Assembly: GCA_011375345.1 (NCBI GenBank)
Contig: DRLM01000136.1
Location: forward strand, 1-40,351
Reading direction: 5' to 3'
From: Gammaproteobacteria bacterium
GTDB lineage: Bacteria; Pseudomonadota; Gammaproteobacteria; DRLM01
DNA length: 40,351 nucleotides
Part shown: positions 7,381-15,160 of the stretch, piece after piece
Position numbering within the stretch: position 1 is the stretch's first letter
Layout of the letters: the number at the start of each line of letters is the position of its first letter
Notes under the pieces: model-generated
The model's input: the letters and a program-made list of their open reading frames with translations, nothing else
Told to the model about the DNA's origin: nothing
The model's database searches: none
Program-made: the position numbers and the translations under genes

Positions 7381-10300
7381 TCACTTCTCACTGGCGCGGC
7401 GCCGCTGTTCCATGATGCGCTTCAAATCCTCCACGGTGAACCTGGGTTTGCCGAATTTGGGCATGGCTACCGTGAGGGCCCGGGGGAATCGCTGGAAGGT
7501 CCCGGCGCTGGCGATGCCGAGATCGTAGTCACCCAGGGGCAGGGATTTGTCCAGGGTGAGCTGGAAACGGCGTTCGTCCCTGCGCGCCGCGCCCAGCGGG
7601 GGCATGGGCTTTAGCGCGGTGACGATGTCCTGCCCCCCCAGATACACCGCCCCCGCCGCGGCGACCGCCAAGCCCCGGGCCGGGTTCAGCAGGGGTCGTT
7701 GTTCGATGATTCTGGGCCGCTGGATGTCGCTGGCATCGACGAGCCACAAGCTTCTCTCACCCAGAGCGTAGAGGTGCCGCTGTTCGGCCTTGAGTGCCCT
7801 GAGGGGGCCCAGCGCCACGGTGGCGCCTTCCCGCCAGCCTTCGCTGGTGCGACCCCACACGGTGACGCCCCCATGGCGGCGGTAAAGATACAGGCGTTCT
7901 GTTGTGCCGTGAGCCAGGCCGCGGTAGCCCGTGGCATGCCGGCTCAGTGGCGCAGCGGTCCAGTCCGCCGTGGCCCGCTGGTGCACGGTGCCGTCCCCTT
8001 CCACAAGCCACAGGCTGTCCCCGGTGAGCCACAGGGCCGCGGCGTCCACGGGCAGGCGTTCCACGATCCGCGGTTTGCGGGGGGTGGTGGCGTCAATTAC
8101 CAGCACGTCCCCCTCGTCCTGGGCAGCATAGACAGCGCCGTGGGCGACGGCCACGGCGGTGACGGCCTGATCGGTGTCAAGCCAGGCGGCCAGGCGGGCC
8201 TGGTAGGGATTGCTGATATCGATCAGCGCCAGGCCGGTCGGGGTGCCCACCGCCGCCAGGTCCCCGCTCACGGCCACCTGGCGGGCCGGGGCGGGCAGAT
8301 CCACCCCGGTTATCCAGGTGGGGTTGAGGGTGTTTTTGATGTCGAAAATCTGCAGCCCCCCCTCGTCCTGGGCGGCATAGAGATAGGGGCCCTGGGTGGC
8401 CAGGGTCTGGATCTCACCCCGGCGGTGGTACTGTCCGTTCAGGGTCGGGCGGCGGGGGTCGGAGAAATCCAGCACCTCGAACCCGCCCCACCAGTCAGCC
8501 ACGAACACGGTCTCGCCCCGGGCCTTGACGCCCCAGGCGGCCCCCGGCGTGTCGTAGCTGCCCAGCAGGCGCGGCCGGGCCGGGTTGCTTACGTCCACCG
8601 CGTGCACTCCCGCCAGCCAGTCGGCCAGGAACAAGGTTTGCCCCACCCGGTCCAGCCCGCGGGCGTTGCCCGGGGTGGCCAGCTCGGCCACCGGCTTGGG
8701 CCGCACCGGGTCGGCCACGTCCAGCACCTTGAGGCCTTGATCGAAGAAGGTGAGATAGGCCAGATCCTCTGCCACCAGCACGTCTTCCAGGCGGCCGCCG
8801 GGGTTGTACTGGGCCAGCAGCAGGGGCGTGGCCGGTTGCTGGACGTCGTAGATGAGCAGGCCGGCCTGGTCGTCGGCCACGTACAGGGTGTCGCCGGCGG
8901 GCTCGATACCCCAGGCCATGCCCGCCGTGGTCACGCTGGTGATGAGCCGAGGATGGAGGGGGTCAGCAATATCGATGATCTGAAAGCCGCCGCGGTGTCC
9001 GGCCAGGTAGAGCCGGTCGCCGGCCAGCTTGGGGATGTAGGCCAGCCCCGGGGTTGGGAGGTGAGCGACCAGGCGGGGCCGGCGCGGGTCAGCCACGTCC
9101 GCCACCTGCAGGCCGTGGTCGTCGTCGGCGATGAAGGCGTAATTCCCCCGCACCGCCACCCCCTTGGGGGAGCCGGGGGTGTGCAGGCTGGCCAGCAGGC
9201 GGGGTCGGGCGGGGTCGGCGATGTCGTACATATGGATGCCGGAGAACCAGTCCGCCACATACGCGACGTCACCCTGAAGCCACAGCCGCCGTTCGCCGCC
9301 GAAATTGACCCCCCGGCCCACATCCAGGCCCTCGTTGCCCAGGCGCGGGGTTTCCATGCCGAAATCCAGCCGCAGCAGGGCGCCGTCCTGCCCCAGCCAC
9401 AAGGTGCCCGGCGCGGCGGCGAAAGGGGCGGGCAGGGCGGCTGCGGGGAAGGCGGCGACAGTTTCGGGCATGTCGCCGATGCCGGCGTCCAGGGCCAGGA
9501 ACCGGCCGGCGGTGTTGCGCACCCAGACCCGGTCCGCCAGGGCGGTCACGCCGTCCACCTCCCCCAGGCGGCTGTGGCTGCCCAGCCAGCGGGGAGCGTC
9601 GGGGGCGCTCACATCCAGCACCAACAGCCCCCGCCGACCCAGGCCCACATAGGCGCGTTTCCCCGCCAGGGCCAGGGCGCGGGCGGGGCCGGTGCTGGGG
9701 TAGTCCGCCACCGGCTCCGGTGCGGTGGCATCGGCCCAGTTCCAGATTTGCACCCCGTTCGGGCCGGCGGCGAAATACAACCAGGCCCCCTGGGCCGCGA
9801 TGGCCTGGACGGTGAAGGGCAGGGGTCGCTCGGCCACGGCCCGGAGTCCGGTTGCCGCCGCCAGCTCCAGGATCTGCAAACGGCCGTCGGCCAGCACCAG
9901 GGCGGCGTAGCCGGGCCGGCCGGCGAACTGGCGGATGGCCGCCTCCGGCGCATAGTGGCCGATGACCGCCGGCGCCGCGGCGTCGGCCACATCGAACACG
10001 GTGAGGCCGCCGCTGTCGTCCAGGGCCAGCAGGGCCTCGCCGGCGCGGGCCAGGCGGCGGTAGTTGCCTGTTTCCAGCCGCGCCACCGGCTCCCCCGTGG
10101 CCCCGTCCACTGCCAGCAGCCCGGCTGCCCCCGCTGCCACCCACAGGGTGTTGCCCAGATGCAACACGTCGCGGGCCTCCGCCGGCAGCGCCAGGCGTTG
10201 GGTGATTGTGGGCACCGCCGGCAGCAGACTCAGACGGGCCTGTGCCGGCAGGGCTTCGGCCAGGGTGAGTTCCACCGTGGCGGATTTGCCGAAGGTGACG

Positions 10301-10389
10301 GTGGTGGGGTCTACGGTAATTTGGGGGGCGGCCGTGGCCAGCGAGGCTGTGAGGGCGAGGGCGGCGCACAGGTACGGCTTCATCTTCAT
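7381..10389 (-). CDS. Large exported LVIVD-repeat beta-propeller protein
   Basis: 1002 residues: signal peptide (first about 20, ending ATAAP), a short beta domain, then at least 14 LVIVD-type blades of the form h-hDh-DP--P-hh, such as MYDIADPARPRLLASL, VADVADPRRPRLVAHL, IIDIADPLHPRLITSV, VLDVADPVRPKPVAEL and AVDVSNPARPRLLGSY. The repeats would make one or two beta-propellers outside the cytoplasm. A final beta segment (LTLDKSLPLGDYDLGIASAG) and a basic helix close the protein, and there is no C-terminal membrane anchor or sorting tail. ATG 10389 gives a four-base ATGA overlap with the upstream tas-like gene and has no SD of its own, so translation is probably coupled. An ATG at 10383 is an alternative. 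LVIVD proteins are poorly characterised, and ligand or partner binding is the likely role. Confidence 0.85.
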   Translation of the reverse strand: MKMKPYLCAALALTASLATAAPQITVDPTTVTFGKSATVELTLAEALPAQARLSLLPAVPTITQRLALPAEARDVLHLGNTLWVAAGAAGLLAVDGATGEPVARLETGNYRRLARAGEALLALDDSGGLTVFDVADAAAPAVIGHYAPEAAIRQFAGRPGYAALVLADGRLQILELAAATGLRAVAERPLPFTVQAIAAQGAWLYFAAGPNGVQIWNWADATAPEPVADYPSTGPARALALAGKRAYVGLGRRGLLVLDVSAPDAPRWLGSHSRLGEVDGVTALADRVWVRNTAGRFLALDAGIGDMPETVAAFPAAALPAPFAAAPGTLWLGQDGALLRLDFGMETPRLGNEGLDVGRGVNFGGERRLWLQGDVAYVADWFSGIHMYDIADPARPRLLASLHTPGSPKGVAVRGNYAFIADDDHGLQVADVADPRRPRLVAHLPTPGLAYIPKLAGDRLYLAGHRGGFQIIDIADPLHPRLITSVTTAGMAWGIEPAGDTLYVADDQAGLLIYDVQQPATPLLLAQYNPGGRLEDVLVAEDLAYLTFFDQGLKVLDVADPVRPKPVAELATPGNARGLDRVGQTLFLADWLAGVHAVDVSNPARPRLLGSYDTPGAAWGVKARGETVFVADWWGGFEVLDFSDPRRPTLNGQYHRRGEIQTLATQGPYLYAAQDEGGLQIFDIKNTLNPTWITGVDLPAPARQVAVSGDLAAVGTPTGLALIDISNPYQARLAAWLDTDQAVTAVAVAHGAVYAAQDEGDVLVIDATTPRKPRIVERLPVDAAALWLTGDSLWLVEGDGTVHQRATADWTAAPLSRHATGYRGLAHGTTERLYLYRRHGGVTVWGRTSEGWREGATVALGPLRALKAEQRHLYALGERSLWLVDASDIQRPRIIEQRPLLNPARGLAVAAAGAVYLGGQDIVTALKPMPPLGAARRDERRFQLTLDKSLPLGDYDLGIASAGTFQRFPRALTVAMPKFGKPRFTVEDLKRIMEQRRRASEK

Positions 10390-11423
10390 GGGCACGGGTT
10401 GGGGTTGTTGTGGTGGATCTCGTCGATGCCCGCCAGCACCGTCGGTGGCAGGGTCAGCGCGGTGCTGGCGATGTTGCTTTTGAGCTGGTCCAAGGTGGTG
10501 GCGCCGATGAGGGTGCTGGTGACAAAGGGCCGGCTGGTGACAAAGGCCAGGGCCATCTGGGCCGGGTCCAGACCGTGGCGGCGGGCCAGTTGCACGTAGG
10601 CCTCGGCGGCGGCCTGACCGCGGGGCTTGGTGTAGCGGCTGAAACGGGCGTAGCGGCTGAGGCGTGCCCCGGCCGGTCTGGCGCCGCCCAGGTATTTGCC
10701 GCTCAAGGTACCGAAGCCCAAGGGTGAATAGGGCAAGAGGCCCACGTTCTCGCGGATGGCCATTTCCGCCAGCCCCACTTCAAAGCTGCGGTTGAGCAGG
10801 CTGTAGGGGTTCTGAATGCTCACCACCCGCGGCAGGCCCAGGCGGTCGGACAAACGCAGGGCCTCCGCCACCCCCCAGGGGGTTTCGTTGGACAGCCCGA
10901 TGTGGCGCACCTTGCCTGTCCGCACCAGTTCCGCCAGGGTCTGCAGGCTCTCTGCCAGGGGCACGGCCTGGTCCTGGGGATCGTGCTCGTAGCCCAGCCT
11001 GCCAAAGCAATTGGTGCGCCGGTCAGGCCAGTGGAGCTGGTAGAGGTCGATGTAGTCGGTCTGCAGGCGTGCCAGGCTGCCGTCCACCGCTGCCAGAATG
11101 TGCGCGCGGCTGAGGCGCGGCCCGCGGCGGATGTAGTTGAGATCGCTGGCCCGGCCGGTGACCTTGGTGGCCAGCACGAGCCGGTCGCGCCCGCCCCGCT
11201 TCTTCAGCCACCTGCCTATGATGGCCTCTGTGGCGCCAAAGGTCTCCGCCCGCGGTGGCACCGGATACATTTCCGCCGCGTCGATGAAGTTCACCCCGGC
11301 GGCCCGGGCGTAGTCCAGCTGGGCGTGGGCCTCGGACTCGCTGTTCTGTTCGCCGAAGGTCATGGTGCCCAGGCACAGGGCGCTGACCTTGAGATCCGTG
11401 CGGCCTAGGGAATGGTATTCCAT
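10386..11423 (-). CDS. tas: Aldo/keto reductase, Tas-like
   Basis: 345 residues of NAD(P)H-dependent oxidoreductase with the AKR barrel. LGTMTFGEQNSESEAHAQLD, AAEMYPVPPRAET, TNCFGRLGYEHDPQDQA and IQNPYSLLNRSFEVGLAE match E. coli Tas closely, and the catalytic Asp/Tyr (FIDAAEMYP), Lys (LATKVTG) and His (QLHWPDR) are all present. Tas can complement tyrosine auxotrophy in stationary E. coli, but the natural substrate is unknown. The start is ATG 11423 because AGGAG (11432-11436) is 8 bases away. The in-frame GTG at 11429 is too close to that SD. Its stop overlaps the start of the LVIVD gene, an unexpected operon partner for a cytosolic reductase. Confidence 0.92.
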   Translation of the reverse strand: MEYHSLGRTDLKVSALCLGTMTFGEQNSESEAHAQLDYARAAGVNFIDAAEMYPVPPRAETFGATEAIIGRWLKKRGGRDRLVLATKVTGRASDLNYIRRGPRLSRAHILAAVDGSLARLQTDYIDLYQLHWPDRRTNCFGRLGYEHDPQDQAVPLAESLQTLAELVRTGKVRHIGLSNETPWGVAEALRLSDRLGLPRVVSIQNPYSLLNRSFEVGLAEMAIRENVGLLPYSPLGFGTLSGKYLGGARPAGARLSRYARFSRYTKPRGQAAAEAYVQLARRHGLDPAQMALAFVTSRPFVTSTLIGATTLDQLKSNIASTALTLPPTVLAGIDEIHHNNPNPCP

Positions 11424-11573
11424 TTTCACTTCTCCTGGGGCAGGATTCGCTTGCCCGCCGTGCGCCGGGACGCGGGGACGGCGGCCATCTTACCAGCTAT
11501 GGCCAGGCCGCCGCAGCGACGCCTGCGGGCGGCAGTCGTGCTGTTTGTCCTTTTGGCGCCGGCTGGCGGCTGT

Positions 11574-11579
11574 TATGCT
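11574..11579 (+). promoter_or_regulatory. Candidate extended -10 for the lipase gene
   Basis: TGTTATGCT contains an extended -10 (TG, one base, TATGCT) 38 bases before the lipase start. The upstream TTTTGG at 11551-11556 is a 17-base-spaced but weak -35. Confidence 0.35.
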
Positions 11580-11617
11580 GCAAAGCGGGCAAGGGGAAAG
11601 ACACAGGGAGGAGCGCC

Positions 11618-12886
11618 ATGGCCGTTATCACCGCAAGTATTGATCACTACTACGTCCGCCTCAGCCGCGGCAGTCGTTTGCAGCTGAATGAGCGGGACAG
11701 CATCGAGTGGCAGGCGCTGATCGTCATGCAGGGCAAACCATGGCAGATCTTCGCTTTTTTCGTCAAGGATGTGGCCGCCGCCCCGCCCAATTTCCGCTCG
11801 CCCGTTGTTAACCGTTTGTTTGTCTTTTTGCCCCTGGAACACTACCCACACTGGCTGGATATACTCCGCAACGAGGCGCCGCTGGCCTTCGTGTTTGACG
11901 AGTGCCACCCGGCCGGGGCGGCGTTGGTCACTGCCGCTGAACCGGTGGGGGAAGGGGAGGCGGTCTGCTGTCCGCCGCAGGACAGCCGTCCTCCCGCCGG
12001 CGGTGATGCACCCCAAAGCGCCCCCTTCGATGCCTTTGAGCCCAATGCCCGGGATCATTCCTGGGCCAACAGTTATCTGCTGGCGGTGGCGTCCTATTAC
12101 ATCTATGGCGAAGGCGGCCAGCTCAACGCCGGCGGTGCGTTTTACGAGCAGTTTGTCGCCACCCTGCGGCCCTGGCTGGCCCCGCCGGAGGACAGCAGCG
12201 TGCGCTTCGATTTCGTCAGCGACGAAAACCTGCTGGGTGGCGCCGGCACCCAGGCCATGGTCATGTCCACCTCACGCTTCGTGCTGGTGATCTTTCGCGG
12301 CACCCAGACCGTGCTGTCCAATGTGCCCAGTGACTGGCTCACCAATGCCGCCTTTGCCGGCGCCCCGGCTCCGGTGCTGTGGGCCGAACCGGGGGTGGTG
12401 GCCCACAACGGCTGGCTTCACGCCGCCAATGCCACCTACGACGACATCATCGACCTGATCCATGCCCACCGGGACGGCCAGAACAAACCGCTATGGGTGG
12501 CCGGCCACAGCCTGGGCGGGGCTCTGACCCTGTTGCTGGCCCTGCGCATTCAGACCTCGGGCGATTACCAACTCAGCGGCGCCTGCACCTACGGCTGCCC
12601 GCCCACTGGCGGCGGATCTTTCTACCAGGCGTTCAACAATCAGGATCTGCAGCAACGGATCTACCGCTGGGTCAACAACGACGACATCGTGCCGCAACTG
12701 CCCCTGCTGGGTTACTCCGCGGTGGGGAGGAAGTTTTTCATCAACGAAAGCGGCACCGTGATTCCCGACGCCCCGCCAGCCGCACCCACCTTTCCCAGTA
12801 TCGCCGACCACAATATGCTGAGCTACGCCCGCCTGATCCACGCCAACCTGCCTGCCCAGCTGCAAAGCCGCCTGCCTTCCATCTGA
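11618..12886 (+). CDS. Lipase class 3 family alpha/beta hydrolase with unrecognised N-terminal domain
   Basis: 422 residues. The C-terminal half is a fungal-type (class 3) lipase fold: FVLVIFRGTQ, the nucleophile elbow GHSLGG with Ser298, the acid in NNDDIVPQLP (Asp356) and a likely catalytic His398 in IADHNMLSY. The first about 140 residues form a separate domain I do not recognise (LSRGSRLQLNERDSIEWQAL, RLFVFLPLEHYPHWLDIL) ending in a Pro-rich linker. No signal peptide is evident, so it is cytosolic or exported by another route. The start has a strong SD (AGGGAGGAG) just upstream. It likely cleaves acyl esters; substrate unknown. It stands alone between divergent tas and convergent cytochrome genes. 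Confidence 0.87.
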   Translation: MAVITASIDHYYVRLSRGSRLQLNERDSIEWQALIVMQGKPWQIFAFFVKDVAAAPPNFRSPVVNRLFVFLPLEHYPHWLDILRNEAPLAFVFDECHPAGAALVTAAEPVGEGEAVCCPPQDSRPPAGGDAPQSAPFDAFEPNARDHSWANSYLLAVASYYIYGEGGQLNAGGAFYEQFVATLRPWLAPPEDSSVRFDFVSDENLLGGAGTQAMVMSTSRFVLVIFRGTQTVLSNVPSDWLTNAAFAGAPAPVLWAEPGVVAHNGWLHAANATYDDIIDLIHAHRDGQNKPLWVAGHSLGGALTLLLALRIQTSGDYQLSGACTYGCPPTGGGSFYQAFNNQDLQQRIYRWVNNDDIVPQLPLLGYSAVGRKFFINESGTVIPDAPPAAPTFPSIADHNMLSYARLIHANLPAQLQSRLPSI

Positions 12887-13040
12887 CTGGAGGGGGATGG
12901 GGCGCATGCCCCGGAAACGGACCCCTCCGCGCACGCTGTTTGCCACTGTGCGGCAGGCCTTGGCGCACAGGGCGCTGACGGAACGGTCCTTCAGACGGGG
13001 CGCGCTTGGGCCGGCTGCGACGGCCGGGTTGCGGCTCTCC

Positions 13041-14375
13041 TCAGTGGGCTATCCTCGGCCAGTAGACGGCAAAGTCGAATTCCGGGCTGTGCGCTTGGGT
13101 GTGGCATTGCGCGCACATCCGCCGTCCCGGCCATCCCTTGTTGGCGGGGGCCTGGGCACCGGCGCTTTCAGCATGGGCGCGGGCGGCGCCGTGGCAGGAT
13201 TCGCATTGCACATTGGCCAGCTCAAAGGTAACGTCCAGGTCAATGAAGCCGCCCGGTTTGTCGAAACCCACGCTATGGCATCGGATGCAGTCGGGATCAA
13301 AGGCTTTGTTGCGCTCTTCCAGGGCGAGGAAGGCCTGGGCATGGCCGCTGTCGGTCCAGGTATCGTATTGGCTTTGATGGCAAGCCGCGCAGGCCTCGGC
13401 GCCGGCATAGGGGGTTTCGCCCCGGTCCTGGGCTTTGCGCAGTTCGGTGAGCCGCAGGTATTCGGTCTTGATGGCTGCGCTGTAGGCCGCGTACCAGTCG
13501 CGCAACGATGCCGCGTCGGGCACCGTGGCCGGGAGGGGGATGACTTGATGTTGCCAGCGGGCGATGCGGCCCGCCCCGTCCCGCTGGATGTCGACCCGGC
13601 CCAGGCGCATGCCCCGCGAGCCGGGCTGGAGTATCAGGGTGTGCGCATGTTGGCTGGCTTCGCCGTAGACTTCGTACTTGGCTTGCACCAACAGCACGTC
13701 CACCTGGGTCAGCGGTAAGGTGGTGATGGCCTGGTCCCGGCCGAGGGTGGTGCTGAGTACGGTGAGCGCCCCTCGGGCGCGGGCTCGCTTCAACTCCCGC
13801 TCCAGCGCGCTCAGGTCTTCGCCGACGGGCAGGGGCAGGCCGGCCATGTCCTTTTGCGGGGCGGTGGCCGGATCCAGCCAGGAAAAGAAAGCGAGCTTTT
13901 GTCCGCCGCGCTCGATGAGCCGGCTGGGGAGAAAATCTTCACCGCGCCAGTTGCTGCTAACCCAGGGGAGGGGGGCGCTGTTGATGAACGCCGCGCCGTA
14001 GCTCAAATCGGACCATTGCAGGCCCACAGCGTCGTAGTCCAGTGAGGCCATGCCCTTGAGGATGTACTCATTGGTCAGACGACCGTGGGCGGCAAAGGGG
14101 CTGAGCAGGCCCCCGCCGGAGATGAGGAACAGCCCCGGCGTGTTGTGCCGGAGTTGTCTGATCATGGTGGCGCGGCGCGATACGCCGCCGAGATTGCCAG
14201 CCATGCTGCAACCGCAGGGCTCCAGTTCGCCGTCGAGATTGCTGGAATAGATCAAGGTGATGGGCGGAGGGGTCGGACCGGCCTTTGCCACCGCGCCCGG
14301 GATCACAGCCAACATCATCAGGGCCAGGACGGCCCGATGCCATGGGCCGCGCGCTACGAAACCGTGTGTATCCAT
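13041..14375 (-). CDS. Metallophosphatase-like domain fused to a tetraheme cytochrome c554-type domain
   Basis: 444 residues. After an export signal (hydrophobic about 13-30), residues 38-300 resemble the 5'-nucleotidase/metallophosphatase fold of cytochrome-linked proteins (LIYSSNLDGELEPCGC at 41-56 and LFLISGGGLLSP). The C-terminal part has four CxxCH haem motifs: CAACH 329-333, CIRCH 363-367, CESCH 391-395 and CAQCH 421-425, in a cytochrome c554-like arrangement. The product is periplasmic and would carry four covalent haems. Several canonical metal ligands of true phosphatases (the early DxH, GNHD) are not obvious, so the first domain may be non-catalytic. It probably works in electron transfer; the partner is unknown. 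The start is ATG 14375 with a weak SD. It is transcribed away from the DUF4389 terminator. Confidence 0.82.
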   Translation of the reverse strand: MDTHGFVARGPWHRAVLALMMLAVIPGAVAKAGPTPPPITLIYSSNLDGELEPCGCSMAGNLGGVSRRATMIRQLRHNTPGLFLISGGGLLSPFAAHGRLTNEYILKGMASLDYDAVGLQWSDLSYGAAFINSAPLPWVSSNWRGEDFLPSRLIERGGQKLAFFSWLDPATAPQKDMAGLPLPVGEDLSALERELKRARARGALTVLSTTLGRDQAITTLPLTQVDVLLVQAKYEVYGEASQHAHTLILQPGSRGMRLGRVDIQRDGAGRIARWQHQVIPLPATVPDAASLRDWYAAYSAAIKTEYLRLTELRKAQDRGETPYAGAEACAACHQSQYDTWTDSGHAQAFLALEERNKAFDPDCIRCHSVGFDKPGGFIDLDVTFELANVQCESCHGAARAHAESAGAQAPANKGWPGRRMCAQCHTQAHSPEFDFAVYWPRIAH

Positions 14376-14452
14376 CGGTCAACACTTGCCTAAGGTCAAT
14401 GAGATCAAAAAGGATTCGCCGGAGAAACGGGTGCGCCGTCTCCCCGCTTTGG

Positions 14453-14485
14453 GAAAACGGGGCGTGATCGAGCCGACCACGCCCC
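14453..14485 (-). terminator. Intrinsic terminator after the DUF4389 gene
   Basis: Read on the minus strand, GGGGCGTG (14485-14478) pairs perfectly with CACGCCCC (14466-14459) around an 11-base loop and is followed after one G by four T. It lies 56 bases beyond the DUF4389 stop and separates that gene from the cytochrome fusion. Confidence 0.75.
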
Positions 14486-14541
14486 GGATCTTGGTCCCGG
14501 CCAGTGCCAGGAAACAGTTTGATGTAACCGCCCCTGAGGCC

Positions 14542-15036
14542 TCAGGGCGTTGCCGGCGGCGTGCTGTCGGAGGCGCCGGCGGCGGTTTTCTTGGTGGCGG
14601 TTTTGGCTCTCGTTCTGGTTTTGGCACTGCGCCTTGCTTTGGTTTTGCGTCGCGGTTTGCTTTCCGCCGGGCTGGCGTCGGCAGCTGGCGCCGGGGCGGG
14701 TTCAGCCGTGCTTTGGGCGGGGGGCGGTGCGGCGGGCTTCGCGCCTGGGCCGCTTGCCCCTTCTCCCGCGGCCGGGCCGCCTTGGGGCCAGGGTTCAAAG
14801 GGATAAGGCCGGTAGTCGCTGTTGAAAGTGAAGTACTGGCTGAGCTGATAAATGTAGGTGCTCAGGCTCTGGCCGAAGGCCTTGACCCGCTCATTGGGTT
14901 TGCCGGTGAACACCTGAACGATAAAAAGAAAGACCGCCACGACCGTGAGCACGATTTCAGCGATATTGAAAAAGACAGCAAAAAGAAGCATATACAGGCC
15001 GCGCAGCCAGGTATCTTGCATGCTTGGATGGTCCAT
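14542..15036 (-). CDS. DUF4389 membrane protein with long Ala/Lys/Arg-rich tail
   Basis: 164 residues. Residues 1-80 match the DUF4389 pattern: one or two membrane helices (LYMLLFAVFFNIAEIVLTVV), TGKPNERVKAFGQSL, YIYQLSQYFTFNSD and PYPFEPWP. The remaining about 80 residues are a low-complexity Ala/Pro then Lys/Arg/Ala/Thr tail (KPRRKTKARRSAKTRTRAK) resembling histone-H1/AlgP-like nucleoid-binding tails, not part of the usual family. ATG 15036 follows GAGAGGGA. The family has no known function. The basic tail would be cytoplasmic and could bind nucleic acid or the membrane; this is inference. It sits 124 bases downstream of the PilZ-like gene on the same strand. Confidence 0.78.
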   Translation of the reverse strand: MDHPSMQDTWLRGLYMLLFAVFFNIAEIVLTVVAVFLFIVQVFTGKPNERVKAFGQSLSTYIYQLSQYFTFNSDYRPYPFEPWPQGGPAAGEGASGPGAKPAAPPPAQSTAEPAPAPAADASPAESKPRRKTKARRSAKTRTRAKTATKKTAAGASDSTPPATP

Positions 15037-15160
15037 TTTGTTCCCTCTCTTCTTTGGATTTTGGCCGAGAGGCCGCATATTGTCCGTACTGCAACGGGGG
15101 CAATAGTAACCCCAGCCGGAAGCGGCCGCAAAAAAACGGTGGAAATGGGAAATGGCGTGA

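Noticed and set aside
7381-10389. Tandem DNA repeat or CRISPR-like array in the LVIVD region
   Set aside because: The periodicity is at the protein level (blade motif), with no regular identical DNA units and spacers.
7699-10599. 966-residue plus-strand open frame opposite the LVIVD gene
   Set aside because: Gly/Gln/His-rich shadow of the repeat protein in high-GC DNA; the minus-strand frame has signal peptide and repeat motifs.
12899-12912. GGGGC-GCAT-GCCCC palindrome after the lipase as a terminator
   Set aside because: Stem of only five pairs and no T run on either strand.
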